Of a DNA stretch of 64,000 nucleotides, positions 10,553 through 22,476 are shown in pieces; positions within the stretch are counted from its first letter, which is position 1, and each line of letters opens with the position of its first letter. Under the pieces are notes generated by a model. The model made no database searches, was not told where the DNA came from, and saw only the letters and a list, made by a program, of their open reading frames with translations. This DNA is from Bacteroidota bacterium (GTDB lineage: Bacteria; Bacteroidota; Bacteroidia; Bacteroidales; JAAUTT01): assembly GCA_030706405.1 (NCBI GenBank), contig JAUZOO010000004.1, positions 459,720 through 523,719 of the forward strand, written 5' to 3'. The position numbers and the translations under genes are program-made.

Positions 10553-11968
10553 CTATTTTGTCAATTTTACTAATTCCGATTCCAACCCTAGTTCATCAAA
10601 TGGATTCGGGGCTGAATAACTTGCTAGTTTCCCTTCTTTATCAATAATCATATAGCAGGGGACCCAGTTTATTGCCATAAACTTCAGGAATGGGGCTTGC
10701 CATCCTTCTGAGAGACGATAATGGTTTTCTTTTACCAAGGACACCTTGAATGCTTCCTCCCAACGTTTTTTATCCATGCCTTCTATGGTTAGAAAAACAA
10801 ATTCGACAGGCCGGCCAGCCAGTTTTTCCCTAACCCGTTTCGAATATGGCATTGCTCCACGGCACGGGCCACAAGCAAGTCCCCAAATATCCAAATAAAC
10901 TACTTTTCCCTTAAATTTCTCCATCATCTTACCGAATGAAATCGCATTACCTGCTGTATCCTCCAACTGGGTATTTATAAAATTGCCATTCAGCGGTTGA
11001 CCAATTAAGGCCCGTTTCTGATAATATTTCTCCAGGGCTTTGTCAACGGTTTTAATCACCAAGGGGTCATTATCCAGTTTTTTAAACTTATCGTAAATAA
11101 ACGTATCTAACCGGTCAAACGACAAATCTGAGTAAATCCAGTTTGCCATAACATACTGCTGGGTTTTGCCTTTTAATGAATCTAACATTAGTATATTAAA
11201 AGGATCGCCTTTGACATTAAGCTTTCTTAACTCTGTAGATTTCGTAAACAAAAAATTTCTTAGATTATTTACATATGTGTCAGACAATACCATTTTGTCG
11301 TCCACCACATTTTTTAAGAGATTATACTTTCTATATTCATCCGACAACTCCAATGAATCTTTTTTCACTTTATTGAAATAAGAATACCGCTCCGGATAAT
11401 TCATAATTAATTGAACATAGATTGCTGAATTTTCGGCAAGGAAATATTCCTTAAACAGCTGCTCGACAGGACGTGATTTAAAATATTCATCGAATAACAC
11501 AATTCTTTCATCCCTGAACCGGGCCATTTTTATGGCAAATTCCTTTGGAGATAACTCGCATTTGTTTATTTCATTGAAATACATCCTATCCTGATGTCCT
11601 TTTAATTCAATGAAATAAAGAAAATTATTTTTTTCGGCTCCCTTTCCTTTATATTTTATAGTGTCACCATCGATATCCACAAAAAAATTATCCGAAGGTA
11701 ACAGGCAAATATCGTGAACAAAATCTCCTGTAAATATCATTCCCTTCGCGGCCTGAGATACCGGAATTTTTAGCTCAAACTGACCGAGCCTATCAACTGG
11801 AGCTTCCAAGTACTCTATCATCTGGCTAATTTGATTGTCGGAATATCTAACTTTAACAGACTTTACATTACCAGAATGAACTTTCCCTTTTATTATGGCT
11901 GTTCCAACCTGTGAACTCACCAATAAACAATGAATTAAAATTGCAGAAATAATAATTACTCTTTTCAT
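10553..11968 (-). CDS. TlpA/thioredoxin-like disulfide oxidoreductase with long N-terminal domain
   Basis: The 471-residue exported protein has a signal peptide (ends LVSSQ). Residues 25-110 form a DUF4369-like beta domain, and residues 110-315 are a helical, Lys/Tyr-rich linker region. The last about 150 residues are a redoxin fold with LDIWGLACGPC: the active-site Cys366-Gly-Pro-Cys369 and a cis-proline near Pro437 (NWVPCYM). Such proteins sit in the periplasm and reduce or form disulfides. Several Bacteroidota polysaccharide loci carry one without a known target. Its place between esterases suggests help in folding secreted enzymes, but that is inference. It is AT-richer than its neighbours. 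Confidence 0.8.
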   Translation of the reverse strand: MKRVIIISAILIHCLLVSSQVGTAIIKGKVHSGNVKSVKVRYSDNQISQMIEYLEAPVDRLGQFELKIPVSQAAKGMIFTGDFVHDICLLPSDNFFVDIDGDTIKYKGKGAEKNNFLYFIELKGHQDRMYFNEINKCELSPKEFAIKMARFRDERIVLFDEYFKSRPVEQLFKEYFLAENSAIYVQLIMNYPERYSYFNKVKKDSLELSDEYRKYNLLKNVVDDKMVLSDTYVNNLRNFLFTKSTELRKLNVKGDPFNILMLDSLKGKTQQYVMANWIYSDLSFDRLDTFIYDKFKKLDNDPLVIKTVDKALEKYYQKRALIGQPLNGNFINTQLEDTAGNAISFGKMMEKFKGKVVYLDIWGLACGPCRGAMPYSKRVREKLAGRPVEFVFLTIEGMDKKRWEEAFKVSLVKENHYRLSEGWQAPFLKFMAINWVPCYMIIDKEGKLASYSAPNPFDELGLESELVKLTK

Positions 11969-12032
11969 GCTAACATAGGGTTTAGTAAGGGTTTATAAAT
12001 GTTCAATGTTTCACTTTTTATTCTTTTAACAA

Positions 12033-13247
<1,215 letters not shown>

Positions 13248-13271
13248 TCAATTCCGTTTCGCGTTATTGAC

Positions 13272-15613
<2,342 letters not shown>

Positions 15614-15641
15614 TTATTTTTATTCATATCTGCTTGCTACA

Positions 15642-16619
15642 TTACTCCAAATTTTCACCACCATCAATGGTTTTGATGGTTCCGTCCGGATTGTATTCAA
15701 GTTCAACAACCTTAAGGCTGCGTAACCATGTTCGTCCACCCGAAGGAACGCTGTCGTGATGGAACAAGTACCATTTTCCCTTGAACTCAGCAATGGCATG
15801 GTGGGTTGTCCATCCAACAACCGGAGTAAGAATTACACCCTGATAGATAAATGGTCCGTAAGGATTATCGCCTATGGCGTAGCATAATAAGTGAGTATCG
15901 CCGGTTGAATAGGAAAAATAATACTTACCATTATAACGGTGCATCCACGAAGCTTCGAAAAAACGGTTTTCTTGTCCGGCCTTCATTGGGGTACCATCCT
16001 GATTTAGGATGATAACAGGGCGTGGCTCTTCGTCAAAGCCAAGCATATCGTCTGACAAACGAACTACCCGCGATGGCAAGGCCACTTCATCTCCAGAAGG
16101 CAAATAGGCGCTTTCAAGAGCTTTATTGTCTTTGTAACGTTGCAACTGCCCACCCCACAAACCACCGAAATACATGTAATAGGTTCCGTCGGTATCCTGA
16201 AACACCGCAGGGTCAATACTATAACTTCCGCGAATTGGGTCGGGCTGAGGAACGAACGAACCAGCAGGGCTATTGGAAATAGCTACGCCAATATGGAATA
16301 CATCGTTCTTGTCCTTTAAAGGATAGTACATATAGTACTTCCCGTTTTTGCATGCCACATCACAATCCCACAATTGGCGGCCTGCCCAGGCTATATCACT
16401 TACTTTAAGCACTACGCCATGGTCTGTAAGCGGTTCATTCTCGATGTCAGAAGTAGAGAAAACATGGTAATCATTCATATCAAAATGGTCACCGTTATCA
16501 TTTTCCGGAATACCCGATTCCCTATCGTGTGATGGATAGATATACAATTTCCCATCGAAAACGTGCACAGCCGGGTCGGCCATAAAATCATTTTCAACTA
16601 AATACTTTGCTTTTTTCAT
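15642..16619 (-). CDS. Cytoplasmic GH43 beta-xylosidase/arabinofuranosidase
   Basis: The 325-residue protein starts MKKAKYLVENDFMADPAVHV and has no signal peptide, unlike every other GH43 here. The five-bladed propeller carries the GH43 triad: Asp15 (MADPAVH, base), Asp136 (SIDPAVF, pKa modulator) and Glu222 (FFEASWMH, acid). Full length for a single-domain subfamily-1-type enzyme. It would split imported xylobiose and short (arabino)xylo-oligosaccharides in the cytosol. It sits 7 bp after GH10 and close to the symporter, the classic GH10/symporter/intracellular GH43 trio of Bacteroidota xylan loci. Confidence 0.9.
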   Translation of the reverse strand: MKKAKYLVENDFMADPAVHVFDGKLYIYPSHDRESGIPENDNGDHFDMNDYHVFSTSDIENEPLTDHGVVLKVSDIAWAGRQLWDCDVACKNGKYYMYYPLKDKNDVFHIGVAISNSPAGSFVPQPDPIRGSYSIDPAVFQDTDGTYYMYFGGLWGGQLQRYKDNKALESAYLPSGDEVALPSRVVRLSDDMLGFDEEPRPVIILNQDGTPMKAGQENRFFEASWMHRYNGKYYFSYSTGDTHLLCYAIGDNPYGPFIYQGVILTPVVGWTTHHAIAEFKGKWYLFHHDSVPSGGRTWLRSLKVVELEYNPDGTIKTIDGGENLE

Positions 16620-16626
16620 TTTCAGA

Positions 16627-17736
16627 TTAGTATTTTTTTGTCAATTTAATCATATCATCAACAACACTCTTGCGTTGGTTATTGCGATCGAAGAGTACGG
16701 GATAGTCTTTTCTGCCGCGGATCGGAAAGCCATTCAACCATGTTCCGGTATCGCTCAGCCCCCAAACGGTAACGCGGTCAATCACATCGTTATATTTAAG
16801 AAAGAGTTCGAACATATCGAGCACACGCTTGTTCCATTTCTGCTGAACTGAATCTGGCACGCCATCGCGATAGGGATCCATTTCTTTTGAATACTTAAAA
16901 TTCATTGAAATATTGGCTCCGTCATACGGACTAGGCAGGATTGAAATATCCCATTCAGTAATGAGGATATGTACACCAGCATCCTTCAGCTTCTTAAAAC
17001 TTGTTTCGGTAGCTGCAACCGAGGGAGTATTTATGTGCATGTGCGATTGCGAACCTACGGCATCAATACGGCAACCGGCAGCCTTCAGCTCCTTTACCAT
17101 TTGTACAATCCCATCGCATTTTGTAGGAGACTCAACATTATAATCGTTGTAGTACAATTCGGCATTGGGGTCGGCTTCGTGCGCATACTGAAAAGCATAT
17201 TTTATAAAGTCTTTACCCAGAATCTGGTAGAATTTACTTTTGCGGTACGAGCCATTGTCTTCGAACGCTTCGTTCACAACATCCCACCCTTTAACACGAC
17301 CTTTGTAGCGGCCAACAACAGCATAGATATGCTTACGCATACGCTCTTTCAGCACCTCTGGTGAAACATCCTTTCCGGTTGAATCAACAAACATCCATCT
17401 TCCTATTTGCGAATGCCAGATAAGACAGTGACCCGTTACAACTTGTTTGTTTTTCTCTCCAAAAGCTACAAATTTATCTGCATCTTCCCAGTTGAACTTA
17501 TTTTCTTCCGGATGGGTAGGTTGGGGTTTCATGCAGTTTTCGGCAACAATAGTACTGAATTCCTTAGCAATCAGCTCTGATTCGATGGGGCTAACACCAT
17601 TGACTTGTTGCATATTGACAGCTACGCCAAACAGAAATTTACCTTTGGTAGCCTCAGCTAATGTTTTTTGAGCCATGGCATGTACGGATACCAGTAAACC
17701 AAGCGTAGTAATTGCAAAAACAGTTCCAATTTTCAT
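16627..17736 (-). CDS. GH10 endo-beta-1,4-xylanase, exported
   Basis: The 369-residue single-domain GH10 has a signal peptide (ends HAMAQ). The barrel motifs are clear: GHCLIWHSQ (102-110), the acid/base in WDVVNEAF (Glu156), the nucleophile in ILITEWDI (Glu261), and WGLSDTGTW near the C-terminus. It cuts unsubstituted stretches of xylan to short oligosaccharides. There is no CBM and no lipobox, so it is probably periplasmic or released. Gap to the symporter stop upstream is about 18 bp. Confidence 0.95.
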   Translation of the reverse strand: MKIGTVFAITTLGLLVSVHAMAQKTLAEATKGKFLFGVAVNMQQVNGVSPIESELIAKEFSTIVAENCMKPQPTHPEENKFNWEDADKFVAFGEKNKQVVTGHCLIWHSQIGRWMFVDSTGKDVSPEVLKERMRKHIYAVVGRYKGRVKGWDVVNEAFEDNGSYRKSKFYQILGKDFIKYAFQYAHEADPNAELYYNDYNVESPTKCDGIVQMVKELKAAGCRIDAVGSQSHMHINTPSVAATETSFKKLKDAGVHILITEWDISILPSPYDGANISMNFKYSKEMDPYRDGVPDSVQQKWNKRVLDMFELFLKYNDVIDRVTVWGLSDTGTWLNGFPIRGRKDYPVLFDRNNQRKSVVDDMIKLTKKY

Positions 17737-17754
17737 ATTATTCGTTGTATTTAA

Positions 17755-19224
17755 TTAATCTATATGTGCAGGCTCTTTCCTGCGGGCTTTCAATTCTGCT
17801 TCAATTTTTACTTCCATTTTCTTATCAATTACATAGAAAAAAAGCAGGCCAACACCTATAAGAAACGGAATTGACGGATATATACTCACAAGCAGTTTTG
17901 CTCCATCGGCTACAGATTCCGGTTGAATAATTTCATGCCCGGCAGCCGCGCCATTTTTAGCGATATATCCGTATAAACTTAAAATCCATGCAACTAAAGC
18001 CCCTCCAATGGAAAGCCCTGCTTTAAGTCCCACCATCATAGCAGAAAAGATAATTGCAGTTGCCCTACGCTTTGTTTTCCATTCTGAATAGTCGGCAACA
18101 TCGGCAATCATAGCCCAAAGAATAGGAATGGTAATACCATAGAAAAATCCATGCAGAATTTGCGAACCAAACATTAAGAGCACATTGTCAGGTTTGAAAA
18201 GGATAAAATCAAACACAAAAAAGGTAGCAACGAGTAAACCATACTTATAAACATCCCGCTTACCATATTTATCGGCAAGCCTTTTGGATAATGAAATCCC
18301 AACAATCATGAAGATTATACCTCCTGCATTAAACAACCCAAAACCGGCTGATACGGGATCAGATCCAAAGAAATTGATACCTACACCCGATAAAGCAGAG
18401 ATGACAGGACTTATAAATTTAGCCAGAGCAACCTTATCAACGTAGTTATTAAAGTAATACACATACGAACTACCTTTCATAGCAAGGGTAATGAACACCA
18501 AAATGGTTAAGGAAAGCATGATGAACCAAGGCTTGTTCTGCGAAAGATCTGACAGGTCATCTTTTAATGAAGATTTTTGTTCCACACTAGGAACAATACG
18601 TTCTCTGGTTGAGAAGAATGTTATAAGCAGCATAACAGTACCAACAATTGCCATCCATGTCATTACGGTTTCGATTCCGGCAGCCTTATCCCCGTGGCCG
18701 GCATATATAATAATAGGCAACATGAATACCTGCACAAAAAACTGAGCAAACATTACGGCCACAAACCGATACGACGAAATACTATTCCGCTCGCCCATAT
18801 CCCCGGTTATCACACCACTCAAAGCCGAATATGGCAGGTTACTTGAAGCATAAAGCATCAACAAAAGGGAATAGGTTGCAGCGGCGTAGATTAACTTTCC
18901 TTTGTACGAAAAATTTGGTGTTGAAAATGCAAGAAGGGCCACTACCCCCAAAGGAATAGCTGTGTAAAGGATCCAAGGCCTGAATTTGCCCCATTTCGAA
19001 TTTGTTCTGTCGGCCAATACTCCAATTATTGGATTAAATAAAAATGCAGCAGTTAAGCCAACAACAAGCATTATTATTGAGGCATCGGTGTTTTTAAGTC
19101 CATAAATGTCGGTATAGAAATATGCTAAATAGGTAATTAACGTTTGAAAGACCAGGTTAGCGGCCAAATCTCCCAAACTATACCCTATTTTTTCGAAGAC
19201 TGAAATTTTCTGTATGTTTTTCAT
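17755..19224 (-). CDS. GPH-family sugar:cation symporter (xyloside transporter)
   Basis: The 489-residue integral membrane protein has about twelve hydrophobic segments. It begins FEKIGYSLGDLAANLVFQ, the N-terminal GPH signature. The cytoplasmic loop motif DRTNSKWGKFRPW (around residues 71-83) is diagnostic of the glycoside-pentoside-hexuronide family. It would carry xylobiose or short xylo-oligosaccharides across the inner membrane with Na+ or H+. Directly 5' of GH10 and the cytoplasmic GH43. It is the only transporter visible in the window. Confidence 0.88.
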   Translation of the reverse strand: MKNIQKISVFEKIGYSLGDLAANLVFQTLITYLAYFYTDIYGLKNTDASIIMLVVGLTAAFLFNPIIGVLADRTNSKWGKFRPWILYTAIPLGVVALLAFSTPNFSYKGKLIYAAATYSLLLMLYASSNLPYSALSGVITGDMGERNSISSYRFVAVMFAQFFVQVFMLPIIIYAGHGDKAAGIETVMTWMAIVGTVMLLITFFSTRERIVPSVEQKSSLKDDLSDLSQNKPWFIMLSLTILVFITLAMKGSSYVYYFNNYVDKVALAKFISPVISALSGVGINFFGSDPVSAGFGLFNAGGIIFMIVGISLSKRLADKYGKRDVYKYGLLVATFFVFDFILFKPDNVLLMFGSQILHGFFYGITIPILWAMIADVADYSEWKTKRRATAIIFSAMMVGLKAGLSIGGALVAWILSLYGYIAKNGAAAGHEIIQPESVADGAKLLVSIYPSIPFLIGVGLLFFYVIDKKMEVKIEAELKARRKEPAHID

Positions 19225-19251
19225 GTGAGTTATTATAAATAATATTAGAAT

Positions 19252-21183
19252 TTACTTAGCTGTTGTAAAGGGAGATGCTGGTAATCCTTCCTTGTTTTTA
19301 AAATTGGATTCGGCAGGATTATCGTCCCATGCATAGCGCACTACTGTAGGGTTGGGCACTTTTTTGCTCCATACCTTCACCTTATTTTTTGAAAGCACCA
19401 CGGCATTTGCCCATTCAAATTTCCCATCAGCACCTGAAATCTGAAAACCATCCAAAAGACAATTGGTAAAAAGTCCTTTCCCCACAGATTTGAATGTAAG
19501 GATGATGCTGTTGCCCGACGTCTCCATTGATTCGTACAAAGGCCCCGAACTTACCTCCAAGCTATCGTGATAAGCAATCCTTGCGGCCTCCATTGCCAAC
19601 CGACGGGCTACCTCCTTTTTATTTAATGGATGAATGTCGTTCCACTCGCCAATATCGGAAGTTACAGCCATCCCTGTATTAGGCAGTTCCAAAGCACGGC
19701 GTTGTGCCTCACGAACATTGGCCATACCACTTTCTACAGGTTGTTTATTGGGAATTCCCAGATTGGCTATCTGTGCAAACACAAATGGCATATCGGGTTG
19801 GTCAAATTTTGTGCGCCATCCGGTAATCAAATCTTTAAAGAGTTGATGGTATTCTTCCATTTTAGTCCCGGTATTGGATTCGCCCTGATACCAAATTGTT
19901 CCTTTTAACCGATAGCCTATTACCGGACTAGTCAAACTGTTGTACAGCCCGGCGGGACGTGCGCCTCCACCGCCACCACTACCTTGTCCCATAGTTGGTT
20001 TAAGGGAAGCTCCGATATGATAGTTCCAGTCTCCGGTTAAATCAATCTTCTGCGATCCTACACGAAGTTCGTAAGGTTTATCTTCTACAAATCCGCCTTT
20101 TCCGCCAGGACATATTACCCGCACCATCAGTTTGTTTTTCCCGGGTTTCAATACCCCGACAGGCAGTTTATAAATTCGGGGAGGATATTGATAGGATATG
20201 GTTCCCACGAATGTTCCGTTCAAAAAGGCTGAGTCACTGTCGATGATGCGACCTAAACGAAGCACCGCACTTTTGCCGACCAAAGAATCAGGGACATCGA
20301 ACTCTTTATAAAACCAGATAGAGCCCATCCGCAAGTCAACACCTTTGTCGGACCAATAGCCAGGCAACGAAATCTGAGGCCAGCCAGACACATTCACTCC
20401 GGCTTTCGACCAGCGACCAATGCCCGAATCATTTTTAGCCAATTCGGCATTAAAATCAAAACGAACGGGATTCGCTACCGAAGTTCTGTTTGCTCGTATG
20501 GAATCAACTCTGGCCTTGGCCGCCTGCCATCTGTCCATATATAATTTAAGATAGTCCTCACTTAACCACGACTCAATAGCAGAACCGCCTATAGCGTTAT
20601 TGATTAAACCAATAGGTACTTTATATTTTTGATACAGCTCTGCCCCAAAAAAGTAAGACAGAGAAGAAAAATTCATAATATTTCCCTGTGTTGCCGGAAG
20701 CCATGTCCCATCTTTAAAATCGTTCTGAGGGATTTGTGCATCAACACGTACCGACGGCTTAAAGTAGCGGATATTGGTATTATTGGTTTGCTCTATTTCA
20801 GTTTGGTACAAATCGAGCACCCTGTAAACCATCAATTCCATATTCGATTGCCCTGAACATAGCCAAACATCGCCAACTAAAATGTTACGAATTTCAATTT
20901 CATTTACCTTCATATTGAAAGGTCCACCTGCTTTTTGCGCTGGCAAATAAGTCTTCCAATTCCCTTGTTTGTCCGTTTTGGTTTGATAGGTTTTCCCTCG
21001 AAATTCAATTTTGACTTTCTCATTAGGATCAGCCCAACCCCATATTTTCAGCGGAACATCACGCTGAAGCACCATCCCGTCCGAAATCAACCGGGGTAGT
21101 TTCACTTTGGCACTTACAGAAGTAGTAAATCCTATCAGTAACAACAAAGCCCAAAGACTAAACCTATATCTAAACAAACTCAT
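19252..21183 (-). CDS. Sialate O-acetylesterase-type SGNH esterase with inserted jelly-roll (CE20-like)
   Basis: The open frame extends to 21231, but ATG at 21183 gives a proper signal peptide (MSLFRYRFSLWALLLLIG), so I use it (643 residues). The SGNH domain is split. Block I WLCSGQSNMEL gives Ser113. The C-terminal block NDIHPLNK gives Asp516 and His518. GTIWYQGESN lies between. Residues about 244-384 are a beta-galactosidase-like jelly-roll inserted into the esterase domain, the architecture of the CE20 xylan acetylesterases. A Gly-rich linker (QGSGGGGGARP) closes the insert. Likely removes acetyl groups from xylo-oligosaccharides rather than sialic acid, given the locus. Confidence 0.85.
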   Translation of the reverse strand: MSLFRYRFSLWALLLLIGFTTSVSAKVKLPRLISDGMVLQRDVPLKIWGWADPNEKVKIEFRGKTYQTKTDKQGNWKTYLPAQKAGGPFNMKVNEIEIRNILVGDVWLCSGQSNMELMVYRVLDLYQTEIEQTNNTNIRYFKPSVRVDAQIPQNDFKDGTWLPATQGNIMNFSSLSYFFGAELYQKYKVPIGLINNAIGGSAIESWLSEDYLKLYMDRWQAAKARVDSIRANRTSVANPVRFDFNAELAKNDSGIGRWSKAGVNVSGWPQISLPGYWSDKGVDLRMGSIWFYKEFDVPDSLVGKSAVLRLGRIIDSDSAFLNGTFVGTISYQYPPRIYKLPVGVLKPGKNKLMVRVICPGGKGGFVEDKPYELRVGSQKIDLTGDWNYHIGASLKPTMGQGSGGGGGARPAGLYNSLTSPVIGYRLKGTIWYQGESNTGTKMEEYHQLFKDLITGWRTKFDQPDMPFVFAQIANLGIPNKQPVESGMANVREAQRRALELPNTGMAVTSDIGEWNDIHPLNKKEVARRLAMEAARIAYHDSLEVSSGPLYESMETSGNSIILTFKSVGKGLFTNCLLDGFQISGADGKFEWANAVVLSKNKVKVWSKKVPNPTVVRYAWDDNPAESNFKNKEGLPASPFTTAK

Positions 21184-21242
21184 ATTCAAACAATTATTAC
21201 AATTAATCCAAAACACAAACTCAAAATTCATTCAATTCTAAT

Positions 21243-22373
21243 TCAATACTCCACCACTTGCTCCGTCCATGTTGGTTTATTAATGAAGAACATTCCATCT
21301 CTGTAGGTCACGGGTTCAATCCCCATTTGAGGGGTTAATTCCCAAGATTCGAAAGTTTGGCAGTACGGATATGGGCGTTTTTCATACATCAAATAATGAC
21401 ACGAATTCCACAGCTTACCATCGGGTCCCTCGAATATGGCATTATGGCCAGTTTCACAATAAGGATCGTCCGTATCCTGAAACTTCAAATGATCATATCC
21501 ACCTTCAACAGCTAGTTCTAGACGATATCCCTTTTTGCGTGTCCCAAAAATTGGCTCTCGGGATGCCAGCACCCAAGGACCAAGTGGAGATTTGGATTTC
21601 AAAAGACCTACTTCGTAACCTCGGGTCCAGGTCGAAAAGAACATAAAATAGGTCCCGTCTCTTTTTAGCACGAATGGACCTTCGATTCCTCCCGCCATCC
21701 ATTCGGGATAGCCAGGTTGTTTTTTATCAAGAAATTTTTGAATGCCCCCAACAAGTTTACCTGTAACCAAATCAATTTTTGCCTGAAACAATCCGTTTCC
21801 GCTACAATAGAGGTAAGTCTGCCCATCCTCATCCTCGAATAAGGTCGCATCGTTGTTATACTGAGGCGTAAGAGGTCCGTTAACCAACTTATATGGACCG
21901 GTTACCTGATCGGCTACAAACAGCCAGATACTATGTGTACTCATACCTTTAGGGTCCTCTTTGGTAACTTTTCCGCTATTTACAGTGAGCCAGTACTTAT
22001 TTTTAATAAAATGAATTTCGGGGGCCCAGAACCTGCCATTATAAGGACAATCGACTGAAAGTTTGCTCGCATCAATAAGCCACGAATGCTGCTTCCAATG
22101 AATTAAATCGTCGGAAACCAACAAGCGCACTCCGGGGTTTGGGCCTGTCCACACTGGATTGGAAGTTCCTGTACAATACCATTTGTTGCCTACCTTTATA
22201 ATGCAATGGTCGCGCATGGATATAGAAGAATCCCGTGTAATAGGATTAGTATAGCGAAATATATGGGTCGTTGCATTTTCATTATTCGATGTTCCTTTTT
22301 CGGAGCTTAGTTGAGCAAAGCATGTAGTTGACAACGCTAGTAAACTCGAAAACAAAATCATTTTACATTTCAT
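21243..22373 (-). CDS. GH43-type exported glycosidase (likely arabinofuranosidase or xylosidase)
   Basis: The longest open frame begins at 22541 and would overlap the upstream GH115 gene. ATG at 22373 gives a clean signal peptide (MKCKMILFSSLLALSTTCFAQ) and no overlap, so I choose it (376 residues). The propeller has the triad Asp55 (SMRDHCI), Asp175 (NNDATLFED) and Glu231 (GGIEGPFVL). The tryptophan-rich segment SNPVWTGPNPG is unusual among the GH43s here and marks a separate subfamily. Substrate is uncertain. It follows GH115 by 103 bp. Confidence 0.8.
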   Translation of the reverse strand: MKCKMILFSSLLALSTTCFAQLSSEKGTSNNENATTHIFRYTNPITRDSSISMRDHCIIKVGNKWYCTGTSNPVWTGPNPGVRLLVSDDLIHWKQHSWLIDASKLSVDCPYNGRFWAPEIHFIKNKYWLTVNSGKVTKEDPKGMSTHSIWLFVADQVTGPYKLVNGPLTPQYNNDATLFEDEDGQTYLYCSGNGLFQAKIDLVTGKLVGGIQKFLDKKQPGYPEWMAGGIEGPFVLKRDGTYFMFFSTWTRGYEVGLLKSKSPLGPWVLASREPIFGTRKKGYRLELAVEGGYDHLKFQDTDDPYCETGHNAIFEGPDGKLWNSCHYLMYEKRPYPYCQTFESWELTPQMGIEPVTYRDGMFFINKPTWTEQVVEY

Positions 22374-22476
22374 CCGCACATAATTGGTTTTTAAAGGTCG
22401 GATGCAGCTCGCATGACTTTGTTCATGCCTATTTGTGTTTTTTGAAAAACATGCTCGGTTCATATTTAAGACTTTA

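Noticed and set aside
21300..21330. T-loop-like GGGTTCAATCCCC sequence suggesting a tRNA
   Set aside because: It lies inside the GH43 coding frame, and no matching acceptor or anticodon stems can be drawn around it.
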